Assembly (NCBI RefSeq): GCF_000010125.1
Contig: NC_007350.1
Location: 2,356,001 to 2,420,000 of the forward strand
DNA: 64,000 nucleotides
Direction of reading: 5' to 3'
Source: Staphylococcus saprophyticus subsp. saprophyticus ATCC 15305 = NCTC 7292
GTDB taxonomy: Bacteria > Bacillota > Bacilli > Staphylococcales > Staphylococcaceae
In this document: one piece after another, positions 27,297 through 35,941 of the stretch
Numbering within the stretch: the first letter of the stretch is position 1
Layout of the letters: each line of letters opens with the position of its first letter
Position numbers and translations under genes: made by a program
Notes under the pieces: generated by a model
What the model saw: the letters and a program-made list of their open reading frames with translations, nothing else
Database searches by the model: none
Told to the model about the DNA's origin: nothing

Positions 27297-28625
27297 TTAG
27301 ATAAATTGAGCAATAAATATTAGTACGATGATGACCGGTAAAATAAATTTCACTAGATAATACCACGGCATAAATAATTTAAATTTATCTTTTCCAAAAT
27401 GGGCTTTTAAATCATCTTTGTTTAGCACTTGTCCTACCACTAACGTTGTCCCTAATGCACCTAAAGGCATTAATATGTTAATAACTAAAAAATCCATATT
27501 ATCAAATATTGAACCTGCGCCAAATTGAATACCACTTAAACTACTAAATGACAATGTAGCAGGTATACTAATCATAAACACTAATAAACTAGCATAAAAA
27601 GCAACAGGTTTACGTTTTGAATTATCATTTTTAGTAAAGTTTGAGACGTTTAATTCAAGTAATGATATAGAAGAAGTCAGTGCTGCAAACAAGAATAAAA
27701 TTAGAAAAATTAAATAGAATCCTTGTCCAAAAGCCATCTGATCAAATACTTTGGGTAATACTTTGAATAATAAGCCAGGACCTTCAGTTGGACTGTAACC
27801 AAATGCAGCGATTGCTGGGAATATCGCCATTCCTGCTAATACCGACACCAAAATGTTCATAGCAACAATTGAAACTGCAGAAGTCTTAATAGTCATTTCT
27901 TTCGAAGCATAACTGGCATAAGTAATCATGCCCGTTGTTCCTAAAGATAAAGTGAAGAATGATTGTCCAAGTGCAAATAAGACACCTTCCATGGATATAT
28001 CTTCTAAACGTGGTTCTAAGATAAACTTCAAGCCTTCCATTGAACCCTCTAAAGAAAATGATTTAATCACAATCACAATTAAAAAGATAAACAGTAATGG
28101 CATCATAAATTTAGATGCTTTCTCTAAGCCTTTTTCGACACCCATCATAACAATAATCATTGTTAATAAAATGAAGATACCTTGACCTGTAATGGTTAAC
28201 CAAGGATTTCCTATAATCGTCTCAAATGCTATACTTCCTAATTGATCATTACTAAAAGTTAATATTTGAAACGCTACATTGATGATATATATAACGATCC
28301 AGCCACCAATGACACTATAAAAACCAAATAATATAAATACTGCTAAATTACCGTTCCAGCCAATGACATTAAGCCAACGCTTTTTCGTTAATTTTTCATA
28401 TATTTTAGTTGTGTAGGTTCTCCCCATTTTACCTACAGTAAATTCCATTATAAGTAGTGGCAATCCTACAAATATCGTAAATACTAGAAACATTAGTAAA
28501 AACGCACCACCACCATATATGCCAGCCATATATGGGAATTTCCACATAGCTCCTAGTCCGATAGCAGAGCCAGCACTTGCTAAAATAAATCCTGTCGAGG
28601 ATTTCCATTGTGATTGTTTATTCAT
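27297..28625 (-). CDS. Sodium-dependent transporter, neurotransmitter:sodium symporter (NSS) family
   Basis: A 442-residue membrane protein of about eleven to twelve segments, in the LeuT-like NSS/SNF family that imports amino acids or related amines with Na+. The N-terminus has the family signature SAGSAIGLGAMWKFPYMAGI, with the unwound TM1 and the W-x-F-P motif. Further support is GGAFLLMFLVFTIFVGLPLLIMEF and GAGSIFDNMDFL. The ATG follows AAAGGATG. Substrate cannot be read. It is divergent from brnQ, so both may answer to amino-acid supply. Confidence 0.92.
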   Translation of the reverse strand: MNKQSQWKSSTGFILASAGSAIGLGAMWKFPYMAGIYGGGAFLLMFLVFTIFVGLPLLIMEFTVGKMGRTYTTKIYEKLTKKRWLNVIGWNGNLAVFILFGFYSVIGGWIVIYIINVAFQILTFSNDQLGSIAFETIIGNPWLTITGQGIFILLTMIIVMMGVEKGLEKASKFMMPLLFIFLIVIVIKSFSLEGSMEGLKFILEPRLEDISMEGVLFALGQSFFTLSLGTTGMITYASYASKEMTIKTSAVSIVAMNILVSVLAGMAIFPAIAAFGYSPTEGPGLLFKVLPKVFDQMAFGQGFYLIFLILFLFAALTSSISLLELNVSNFTKNDNSKRKPVAFYASLLVFMISIPATLSFSSLSGIQFGAGSIFDNMDFLVINILMPLGALGTTLVVGQVLNKDDLKAHFGKDKFKLFMPWYYLVKFILPVIIVLIFIAQFI

Positions 28626-28832
28626 TATTTTTACATCCTTTATATTTTACAAAGCTTTATTGCGTTAAAGCGTTCGCGTGACATAGCATCTACTATAACA
28701 TTTTTTTATGACTGACTCAATATATTTTTACACATGATTTCCTTATTAAAACCATGACACCAATCATAGCAAGCTATAATAACATATGAATGTTTCATGA
28801 ACTTTCATATGAAAAATACTTTAAATATTATA

Positions 28833-28866
28833 AATTATCTGACATTTCATTGAATATATATTCAAT
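28833..28866. promoter_or_regulatory. CodY-like box and 18-bp palindrome before brnQ
   Basis: AATTATCTGACATTT (28833-28847) matches the CodY consensus AATTTTCWGAAAATT at 12 of 15 positions. It is followed at once by the perfect palindrome ATTGAATATATATTCAAT (28849-28866), about 60 nt before the brnQ start. CodY control of branched-chain amino-acid transport is established in staphylococci. The binder of the palindrome is unknown. Confidence 0.55.
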
Positions 28867-28926
28867 TTATGATAAAGTAGCATGTGTTTTGTACAAGACA
28901 ATCTCCTTGAAATCGAGGTATTAAGA

Positions 28927-30231
28927 ATGAATAAACTCATACTAATTTCTGGTCTTATGTTATTTTCATTTTTCTTCGGGGCCGGAAATTTAATATTTCC
29001 ACCTATGTTAGGTTATACAGCTCAAGAAAATATGTGGGTTTCTATGACTGGATTCGCTATTACAGGTATTTTACTTCCTTACATAACTGTAATCGTTGTG
29101 GCATATATGAACGGTGGCGTTGAAAGTATTGGGAATAAAGTACACCCAATCTTTGGTACTGTTTTTGCTATCTGTATTTATTTATCTATTGGAGCACTTT
29201 ATGGTATTCCAAGGGCGGCTAACGTTGCCTATGAAATCGGAACCAACCATGTTTTACCGGTACATAATCATTTCACTTTAATTATATTCTCGCTTATCTT
29301 TTTCCTAGTTGTTTATCTAATTGCGCTTTATCCAAATCGTATTATTGATAACCTTGGAAAATATTTAACGCCGATATTAATTATTATTATTGCAGTCTTA
29401 TGTATATTAGTAATCATTAATCCTGAAGGTTCAATCGGACAAGCGAGTGGCGAATATGCTCAAACACCTATCGTGTCAGGTATTTTAGAAGGTTACTTCA
29501 CCATGGATTTAGTAGCGGCATTAGCCTTTTCCGTAGTCATCGTTCAAATGTTTAAAATGAGCGGTGTAAACGATCATAAGACGCTTGTAAAAAATGTAAT
29601 TAAATCCGGACTGATTTCAGCCATATTATTATTAATTATCTATTTTGCACTGGCGTATGTGGGTGCGACTACAAGTCATGAAGGCTTTAAAGATGGAACT
29701 GGTATATTAACATTCAATTCGTTACGCGTATTTGGTTCAATCGGAAACTTATTGTTTGGCGTTATCGTTATCTTGGCATGTTTAACAACATGTATTGGTT
29801 TAGTTAATGCTTGCGCAGCTTTTGCTATGAAGAAATTACCAAAAATATCCTACAAGATGTTTGTTTTAATCTTTTCTTTATTAGGCTTTTTAGTTTCAAC
29901 ATTAGGCTTAGAATTGATTTTACAAATCGCTGTGCCACTCTTAACATTTATTTATCCAACATCGATTGTATTAGTCCTTATATCATTGGTAAGTATTTTC
30001 ATCCCATTTGAGATGAAATATGCATTTATATTACCAACACTTATGACACTATTCATTTCGTTGTTACAAATATTTAATGATTTTAACCTGTTCCAACCAT
30101 TAATTTCATTATATAAAGTGCTACCATTATCAGATATACAATTAAGCTGGTTACTTCCATTCATTATTTTATTATTTATTGGATTAATCATTGATTATTT
30201 CTTAAAAAATAAAACCGTCAGTACATCTTAA
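28927..30231 (+). CDS. brnQ: Branched-chain amino acid:cation symporter, BrnQ family
   Basis: A 434-residue permease with twelve membrane segments that imports leucine, isoleucine and valine with Na+. Family motifs are FFFGAGNLIFPPMLGYTA near the N-terminus and TTCIGLVNACAAFAMK later. I start at MNKLILISGLMLFSF (28927), which has GAGGT 7 nt upstream; the longer frame has no ribosome site. Staphylococci carry several BrnQ copies and I cannot tell which one this is. A CodY-like site upstream and a perfect terminator downstream make it a single-gene unit. Confidence 0.93.
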   Translation: MNKLILISGLMLFSFFFGAGNLIFPPMLGYTAQENMWVSMTGFAITGILLPYITVIVVAYMNGGVESIGNKVHPIFGTVFAICIYLSIGALYGIPRAANVAYEIGTNHVLPVHNHFTLIIFSLIFFLVVYLIALYPNRIIDNLGKYLTPILIIIIAVLCILVIINPEGSIGQASGEYAQTPIVSGILEGYFTMDLVAALAFSVVIVQMFKMSGVNDHKTLVKNVIKSGLISAILLLIIYFALAYVGATTSHEGFKDGTGILTFNSLRVFGSIGNLLFGVIVILACLTTCIGLVNACAAFAMKKLPKISYKMFVLIFSLLGFLVSTLGLELILQIAVPLLTFIYPTSIVLVLISLVSIFIPFEMKYAFILPTLMTLFISLLQIFNDFNLFQPLISLYKVLPLSDIQLSWLLPFIILLFIGLIIDYFLKNKTVSTS

Positions 30232-30275
30232 ATAGTCTGACATGCCATACTTAAATATATGATTTGAAATTCATT

Positions 30276-30322
30276 GAGTATTCGTTACCTAGATTAAATG
30301 AGGTAGACGAATACTCTTTTTT
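30276..30322 (+). terminator. Terminator of brnQ
   Basis: GAGTATTCGTTACCT pairs with AGGTAGACGAATACTC, one mismatch, followed by six T. Confidence 0.88.
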
Positions 30323-30354
30323 AGCTACAAGAAGATATATATTATCGTCATTTG

Positions 30355-30369
30355 TTATAATCAGTATAA
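30355..30369. promoter_or_regulatory. PerR-like box before the iron-chaperone gene
   Basis: TTATAATCAGTATAA matches the PerR consensus TTATAATNATTATAA at all but one position. It contains a -10 hexamer TATAAT and lies 55 nt before the start codon. It could also be read by Fur, whose box is similar, but the ends fit PerR better. Confidence 0.55.
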
Positions 30370-30424
30370 ACAAATATATGCAATTGTCATTTGATTAATA
30401 AAACATATAGAATGGAGCATTATC

Positions 30425-30796
30425 ATGGATACATTCAATACATTTTTAGAAACAATTGATAACGACAAACACAAAGCAACATTGTCTGAAGTTTTGAACT
30501 GGATTGCAGATACGTTTCCTAACTTAAAAACAACAATAAAATGGAATCAACCTATGTTTACGGATCACGGCACATTTATCATTGGATTTAGCGTTGCGAA
30601 ACAACATTTTTCAATCGCTCCCGAAGCTAAAGCTTTAAAGGAATATACACAACAAATTGAGGCAGCTGGTTACTCGCAGACCAGCAACCTTTTTCGAATA
30701 AAATGGAGTCAAGACGTAAATTACACGTTATTAAAATCTATAATTCAATACAATATAGATGATAAATCCCATTGTGATACATTCTGGAGACCATAA
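30425..30796 (+). CDS. fra: Frataxin-like iron chaperone, DUF1801/YdhG family
   Basis: A 123-residue cytoplasmic protein of the DUF1801 (YdhG-like) group. In Bacillus and S. aureus, members called Fra supply iron for Fe-S cluster and haem assembly. The family signature is visible: VLNWIADTFPNLKTTIKWNQ, PMFTDHGTFIIGF and HFSIAPEAKAL. It has a GGAG ribosome site and stands alone between two terminators. The gene symbol is given by similarity of these motifs to the S. aureus protein. A PerR-like site upstream would link iron handling with peroxide stress. Confidence 0.78.
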   Translation: MDTFNTFLETIDNDKHKATLSEVLNWIADTFPNLKTTIKWNQPMFTDHGTFIIGFSVAKQHFSIAPEAKALKEYTQQIEAAGYSQTSNLFRIKWSQDVNYTLLKSIIQYNIDDKSHCDTFWRP

Positions 30797-30855
30797 CTTG
30801 AAAAATACATCTTTCTTTTTTGTGCTGATTCACTAAAGACGAAAACCACATACAA

Positions 30856-30888
30856 AACCCCCTCACCTAGTTTTCCAGTGAGGGGGTT
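30856..30888. terminator. Hairpin terminator after the iron-chaperone gene
   Basis: AACCCCCTCAC and GTGAGGGGGTT are perfect inverted copies around a 11-nt loop. Its T-run on the plus strand is weak, but stem strength is high. Confidence 0.7.
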
Positions 30889-31015
30889 CTGTTCATGATT
30901 CTATTTATTCAGTAAAATCACTTCATATGAGTTATTTAAATATTTCACTATCATTTTAATAATAAATTGGAAATATTTTTTAAATGGCTAAAGCAAATGT
31001 TTATAGGTTCTATTT

Positions 31016-31270
31016 TTATATAAAAGCCATAATTCCAGATATTAAAAATAAAATAGCGCAGATTAGATACAAGTATCCTAGTTTTTTCGATTGTTTCTTA
31101 ACTATGACATAATAAAGTACTATCATGGATAGTGCTAAAACAAGTGACGAGACGCCTCTATGAACAGATATGATATTAAACATGAACACCCCGTTCACGA
31201 TAAAAAGTATTACCGATATCACAAGTGCAATTTTATCGAACTTATCAAGTCTTCTCTCTACTTGTTTCAT
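31016..31270 (-). CDS. Small membrane protein of unknown function
   Basis: An 84-residue protein starting MKQVERRLDKFDKI, 9 nt after GGGTGG; an upstream GTG would add two residues. Three hydrophobic segments are seen, near residues 15-35, 40-58 and 64-84 (LVISVILFIVNGVFMF, LVLALSMIVLYYVIV and LYLICAILFLISGIMAFI). It starts 30 nt after the esterase stop on the same strand, so the two are probably one operon. I do not recognise the family. Confidence 0.65.
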   Translation of the reverse strand: MKQVERRLDKFDKIALVISVILFIVNGVFMFNIISVHRGVSSLVLALSMIVLYYVIVKKQSKKLGYLYLICAILFLISGIMAFI

Positions 31271-31300
31271 TGACACATACCACCCTTTTGAATATTTTAT

Positions 31301-32038
31301 CTAATAATCTTCAAAAAATGCGATGATGTCTTGTTCTACTTCGAGATGACCCTCACCATAAGTCATCAAATGTTTAGACGGGCCATAGCCTTTCATTTCT
31401 TTGTCTTCATGTTGGATGCGATCATAAATATAACGTGCACTCGTTTCATAAGCATCATCATCTTGCTCGCCATATTTAATTGCAATCGGTTCAGTAATAT
31501 CTTTTAAATGCGCCATGACATTTTCTACCAATAATTGAAACTTATATAGCTGAGGACTATAATTTTCAATTTCAGCCAACTGTTGGTCAATATTTGCTTG
31601 TTCAAGACCAACTAAACTCCCCATACGCTGTCCATAAACTTCAAGTCTACCCGAAAGACCCGCATCACTTTTTCTATAAGGTGTAGACATAATCGCTATT
31701 GAACTTATCTCTTTGCTTTCTGCCAATTTCAATGACAAGATACCACCTAGCGAAATACCGCACACACTAATTTCTGAATATCCTTTATCTTTTAAAAATT
31801 GGTAACCGGCCGTTGCATCTGCTAACCAATCATCAACATCAAATGCCATTAATTCATCAAGCATTAAACCATGTCCTTTGTATGCTGGTACATAACAGGT
31901 AAATCCCGCTTCATGTAATTTTGTTGCTAATAGTTTTACATCTCGTACGGTTCCTGTAAAAGAATGAAGCAATAATATCGCCTTTTCAGACGCTTCATGT
32001 TCCAAAAATATTGGATTCGGTGCCTTCACATTTATCAT
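31301..32038 (-). CDS. Carboxylesterase / alpha-beta hydrolase (Est30-like)
   Basis: A 245-residue alpha/beta hydrolase that cleaves short-chain or acylglycerol esters. The nucleophile Ser lies in SVCGISLGGILS, the acid in IKYGEQDDDAYE and the His in MTYGEGHLEVEQ. The oxyanion strand is AILLLHSFTGTVRDVK. Length and motifs match the Est30/YvaK carboxylesterases; in Bacillus yvaK lies near the exoribonuclease gene rnr, but here that context is missing. It has no signal peptide and acts in the cytoplasm. Confidence 0.88.
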   Translation of the reverse strand: MINVKAPNPIFLEHEASEKAILLLHSFTGTVRDVKLLATKLHEAGFTCYVPAYKGHGLMLDELMAFDVDDWLADATAGYQFLKDKGYSEISVCGISLGGILSLKLAESKEISSIAIMSTPYRKSDAGLSGRLEVYGQRMGSLVGLEQANIDQQLAEIENYSPQLYKFQLLVENVMAHLKDITEPIAIKYGEQDDDAYETSARYIYDRIQHEDKEMKGYGPSKHLMTYGEGHLEVEQDIIAFFEDY

Positions 32039-32124
32039 TATTTGTCACTCCAAATTTTAGTTTCTTTATGTATTGTAATTGAAAAGAACTTGTCCAACAA
32101 AATCTTTCATTTTAATCATACAAT

Positions 32125-32178
32125 TAAAAAACTTCCTTTCAAAATGATAGACACAACATATCACTTTAAAAGGAAGTA
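32125..32178 (-). terminator. Terminator downstream of the frameshifted gene
   Basis: Minus-strand ACTTCCTTTTAAAGTGATA pairs with TATCATTTTGAAAGGAAGT with small bulges, followed by six T. It lies 22 nt after the pseudogene stop. Confidence 0.8.
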
Positions 32179-32200
32179 CTACAAATTCAATTTCCTATGC

Positions 32201-32730
32201 TTAATTCTTACTGAAAAACTGTAATTCATAAATAGATTCATCATTATAAACATTAAAGCTATCAATAATACCATTTAAATACAGTACTTGTGTTTTTCGA
32301 CTTACATTATGTTGATATGATATTTTTACATTTAAATCTGATTCATAGCCATTATTTTTGATTGTCTTTTCAATTTCACTAAAAACATCACGATTAATTG
32401 GCAATAAATAACCTTCATTACTAGGTTGTATATTCACATATTTCTTTTGTAATACATCTTGTTCGCCAATATAAATTTCAATTTTTATATTTTTAGCTGC
32501 TCCGCCACCTAGGTTATATAATTTCAAATAATCTTGTTCGGAATCGCTTTCAATACCAACATTTTTCAATTGTAATTGCTCATTACTACGTTTAATTAAA
32601 ATTTGATTGAAATCCAGCGCTGGTAAAAACTGACCTTCATTTGATAGAGTTGAATACTGACTGAAACAAAATAAAACAATGCCATAACAAAGGTACCAAT
32701 TGAACCTATGGCTGATATAATTTTTATCAA
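32201..32730 (-). pseudogene. Membrane-anchored protein gene broken by a frameshift
   Basis: The gene begins at TTG 8 nt after AAGGAGG with MIKIISAIGSIGTFVMALFY, one membrane segment. That frame stops after 45 codons. In the next frame the sequence continues without a stop from FSQYSTLSNEGQFLPALDFN to the end at 32201 (YNDESIYELQFFSKN). A lost T in the T-rich stretch near 32665-32680 explains both. The intact product would be about 176 residues, one helix plus a beta-rich extracytoplasmic domain. I do not recognise the family. The good ribosome site and terminator show it was a real gene. Confidence 0.75.
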
Positions 32731-32944
32731 TTTTTAAGCCTCCTTTTCTTTGTTATTAAATTTATATTTATCATTCAGTTATTTCCTACATTTTAATAAC
32801 AACATCATGTGTATATCCCATTTAACTTTCAACTAAAACATCTATACATTCTCCCCTTAAATTATATAAATATTTTATTTTTATCATTATAAAGTGATAA
32901 TATTATATTTATATAATTTTTATTAACATCTATAGGAGCAATAT

Positions 32945-33679
32945 ATGTCTTTTCAAAATAATAAATTACGCTTATTCATCAAAATTTACAATTTCCGTCT
33001 CTCTGTTATAACTATCTTGTTAATGTTGCTTTTAATTATTTTCTCTCCAGATTTAAGAGCTGAAGATACTTATCAGTCTATGACTGACTTAATGGATAAT
33101 ACAAACGAAGGTACAGATTGGGAACTCAGTTATAACGATAATAATAGTGACACACTTATCGGTGCTATTCACGGTGGTAACATTGAAGCTGGAACTTCTG
33201 AAGCCGCAAAATTAACTGCGAATAAAGGCGCATATCGCTACTATGCGTTTGAAGGTATTCGACCATCAGACAATTCTGATCTCCATGTAACTTCCACAAA
33301 TTTTGATGAACCTATCATTGAATCAATGCAACAAAAGGTTTCCAGTTCTGTAATGATTCACGGGGCAGATGGTAATGATGCCACAATATACATTGGGGGC
33401 AAAGATGAAACACTTAAAGATTCAATTGAAAATGAACTAACTGAAAATGGCTTTAATGTAGAGGTATCTCCTAGTCATCTAGAAGGTGAATACAGCCAAA
33501 ACATTGCCAATAAGAACGCTGAAAATGCAGGTGTACAGTTAGAATTGACTACAGGTTTACGTCAATCTTTCTTTAATAACCAAGATTTATCATTTAATTC
33601 GCGTTCTGATCAAAGTAATTGGAGTATGACCCTATATGATTTTGCTCAGGCCCTTAAGGACGCGATTGAAGCAAAATAA
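32945..33679 (+). CDS. Poly-gamma-glutamate hydrolase family protein, exported
   Basis: A 244-residue protein with a signal or anchor segment at residues of about 16-38 (FRLSVITILLMLLLIIFSP) and a zinc-hydrolase domain. The metal motif AIHGGNIEAGTSEAA, then YAFEGIRPSDNSDLHVTS, then SVMIHGADGNDATIYIGG and LELTTGLRQSFF, are those of the PghP/DUF867 family, first known from Bacillus phages. These enzymes cut gamma-linked polyglutamate. Several coagulase-negative staphylococci make a polyglutamate capsule, so the protein may trim or release it, or degrade that of competitors. No cap genes are in the window. Confidence 0.82.
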   Translation: MSFQNNKLRLFIKIYNFRLSVITILLMLLLIIFSPDLRAEDTYQSMTDLMDNTNEGTDWELSYNDNNSDTLIGAIHGGNIEAGTSEAAKLTANKGAYRYYAFEGIRPSDNSDLHVTSTNFDEPIIESMQQKVSSSVMIHGADGNDATIYIGGKDETLKDSIENELTENGFNVEVSPSHLEGEYSQNIANKNAENAGVQLELTTGLRQSFFNNQDLSFNSRSDQSNWSMTLYDFAQALKDAIEAK

Positions 33680-33680
33680 A

Positions 33681-33738
33681 TATGAATCAATCACAGTCAC
33701 TGTTCATATCATCACTGTGTTCGATTCATATCTTTTTA
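33681..33738 (+). terminator. Terminator after the poly-gamma-glutamate hydrolase gene
   Basis: ATATGAATC...CACAGT pairs with ACTGTG...GATTCATAT, followed by CTTTTT. It may act weakly on both strands. Confidence 0.78.
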
Positions 33739-33744
33739 AAAGTA

Positions 33745-34958
33745 TTAAGTTTCTTCTTCCACCACTCTATTTTTAGCGGCTGCGAACCCAAAAATGAAAA
33801 CTAAAATAGACATCATAATAAATGCAATAATGACAATGTCCCAGCTGTTTGTAAGGTCATGAAGCAATCCAATCAAAAATGGACCAAATGCAGCTATGAA
33901 ATAACCAACAGACTGTCCAAAGCCAGACAACGAAATACTACCATTGCTAGTACGAGCACGTATTGAAAAGAAAGTCATACATAAGCTAAAACATGCCCCC
34001 ATTGCTAAACCTACAATAACCATACCCATAATAAGTACTGGTAAGGATTGTGCAAAAATTAATCCAAATCCTATTAAAAAGAGCAATGTGACAATAATCA
34101 CTAAAATACGTTGATTTTTTAATTTCGCAGCTATTACTGGAAATATAAATGTCATTGGTACTTGCGCAAATTGATTCAACATCAATAAATAACCTGCAGT
34201 ATTAGGATCTATACCTCTGTCCATCAAAATAGAGGGCACCCATGCGACCATCGTATAAAAAATCATTGACTGAAATCCCATCGTTAATGCAACCATCCAT
34301 GCGATTTTAGATTTTATCATATTTAATTTTTTATTTTTGTTTAATTCAGCATTTTCAATCGTTCTTGCTTCGAGATTCGATCCACTGCGCACGGTTAATA
34401 GCCAAAGCGTTATTGCAGCCAGCCCTAATATGACCCAAAACACTAACGACAATCTGAATCCTAATAGCGTCATTTCAGATAAAGGATGACTCAACCCTCC
34501 GCCCAATCCTGCAGTAAAATTCATTGTCCCACTATAAATGCCAGTCATAAGTCCTATCTGCATTGGGAAGTACCACTTTACATAACTCGGTAGGACAACA
34601 TTTCCAAATGCAATGGCAACCCCTAATAAAATAGTACCGATAATAAACACATTAAAGTCACCCATAATACGTAATATTAAAGCTACAATTAACAATAACG
34701 TCGAGTAAAGTAATGTATAGGACATGGTCAAACGTGTTGTAACTTTAGATACTAAGGGTGAAACGATTGCAAATATAATGAGTGGAATCGTTGTTAGAAA
34801 ACCTGCGATACTATCGTTGATTGACATCGCTTCTTTAATTTCATGAATCACAGGTCCTACAGAAGTTAATGGCGCTCTTAAAGTTGATGCAATAAGAATG
34901 ATTGCTATAACAACAATCCAATTTTTTGAACTTTATGGTTCTGAGTTAATTCAGCCAT
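33745..34958 (-). pseudogene. CynX/NimT-type MFS transporter with a 5' frameshift in an A6 tract
   Basis: Twelve-segment major facilitator of the cyanate-transporter-like group. The reading frame from an ATG at 34958 gives MAELTQNHKVQKIGLLL and stops. One more A in the run of six at 34922-34927 would give HKVQKNWIVVIAIILIASTL, then RAPLTSVGPVIHEIKEAMSI, the family's normal N-terminus, and join the long frame that ends in FGFAAAKNRVVEEET. Without it, translation could start only at GTG 34851, losing the first membrane helix. The site is a homopolymer, so reversible slippage or a sequencing error must be kept in mind. Substrate unknown. Confidence 0.75.
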
Positions 34959-35183
34959 TCTCCACCAACTTTCTCATTTTCATTTAATAAACTGATACTT
35001 ATATACTGATGTAAGTATACAACACATTTTTGACATCGTTAATCGCATACGACTTAATAAAATGACGATTATTCTATTCTCTGAACAGATTTCTAACCAC
35101 TCGCATTAGTCCAGATAACACTTAAGAGGGTTCATGTGCTTTATACACACACTTACTACTATTAATTTGAATCACAGACACTT

Positions 35184-35696
35184 TTATTTAAGATACCATT
35201 CAAGTGCTTGGCTTTCCAGCCGTTTTACAAATGCATCTTTTCCGTCACAATATCCTTCTATATCATATGGAAACTGGTGTGCTAACGCTACTTTTAATTC
35301 TCCATATGCATGTGCAACTGCCACATTTGTTCTTAAATAGTCTCTAACTGCCAAATGACGATTAATTTCATAATGATTTTCTTGTTGAAATGCATGCACA
35401 TGATGTGTTCGAGGATTTTCTCCTTTTTTAAAAAAGCGTCTCCCTGTTATCCCATTTTCTCCTAATGCCTTATAACCTATATTTGCCATTGCTTCATTAA
35501 AATGATCTATTTTATTTATATCTTGTACAACAGGCAATATATCTATAATAGGCTTTGCCTTTAAGCCAGGAACTGACGTACTACCAATATGATGTATTTC
35601 AATAACTTCATCACCCAATATTGAAAGGATTTTTTGCTTTTCATTTTCAAATTGCATTATCCATTGCTTTTGATGTGATTGAACATCTATTTTCAT
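35184..35696 (-). CDS. GrpB family protein (nucleotidyltransferase superfamily)
   Basis: A 170-residue protein of the GrpB/UPF0157 family. The nucleotidyltransferase-like core is visible: IHHIGSTSVPGLKAKPIIDI (G-S-T-S then D-x-L/I) and HHVHAFQQENHYEINRHLAV, then RDYLRTNVAVAHAYGELKVA. The family is distantly related to kanamycin-type nucleotidyltransferases and its cellular role is unproven. I start at MKIDVQSHQKQW; an upstream GTG would add six residues. The gene stands alone between two MFS genes. Confidence 0.87.
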   Translation of the reverse strand: MKIDVQSHQKQWIMQFENEKQKILSILGDEVIEIHHIGSTSVPGLKAKPIIDILPVVQDINKIDHFNEAMANIGYKALGENGITGRRFFKKGENPRTHHVHAFQQENHYEINRHLAVRDYLRTNVAVAHAYGELKVALAHQFPYDIEGYCDGKDAFVKRLESQALEWYLK

Positions 35697-35941
35697 AATT
35701 GCACACTTCCTCACCTATTTTTTTATAGTATACATGAACAACCATTGTCCTATCATGCTTCGATTACCTATCCGTTATATTTTATATGCTATTAAATATA
35801 TTCCGAACAACTTGATACCATCCTTATTTTTTAAAAAATAATTGCAAAAAATATTAGATTTTTAACCTTAATGGTTTGCTTTGCTAACTTAAAAGGCATA
35901 AAATTTATCGTTGGGATGTTATAAAAGGAGAGGTAATCGTA

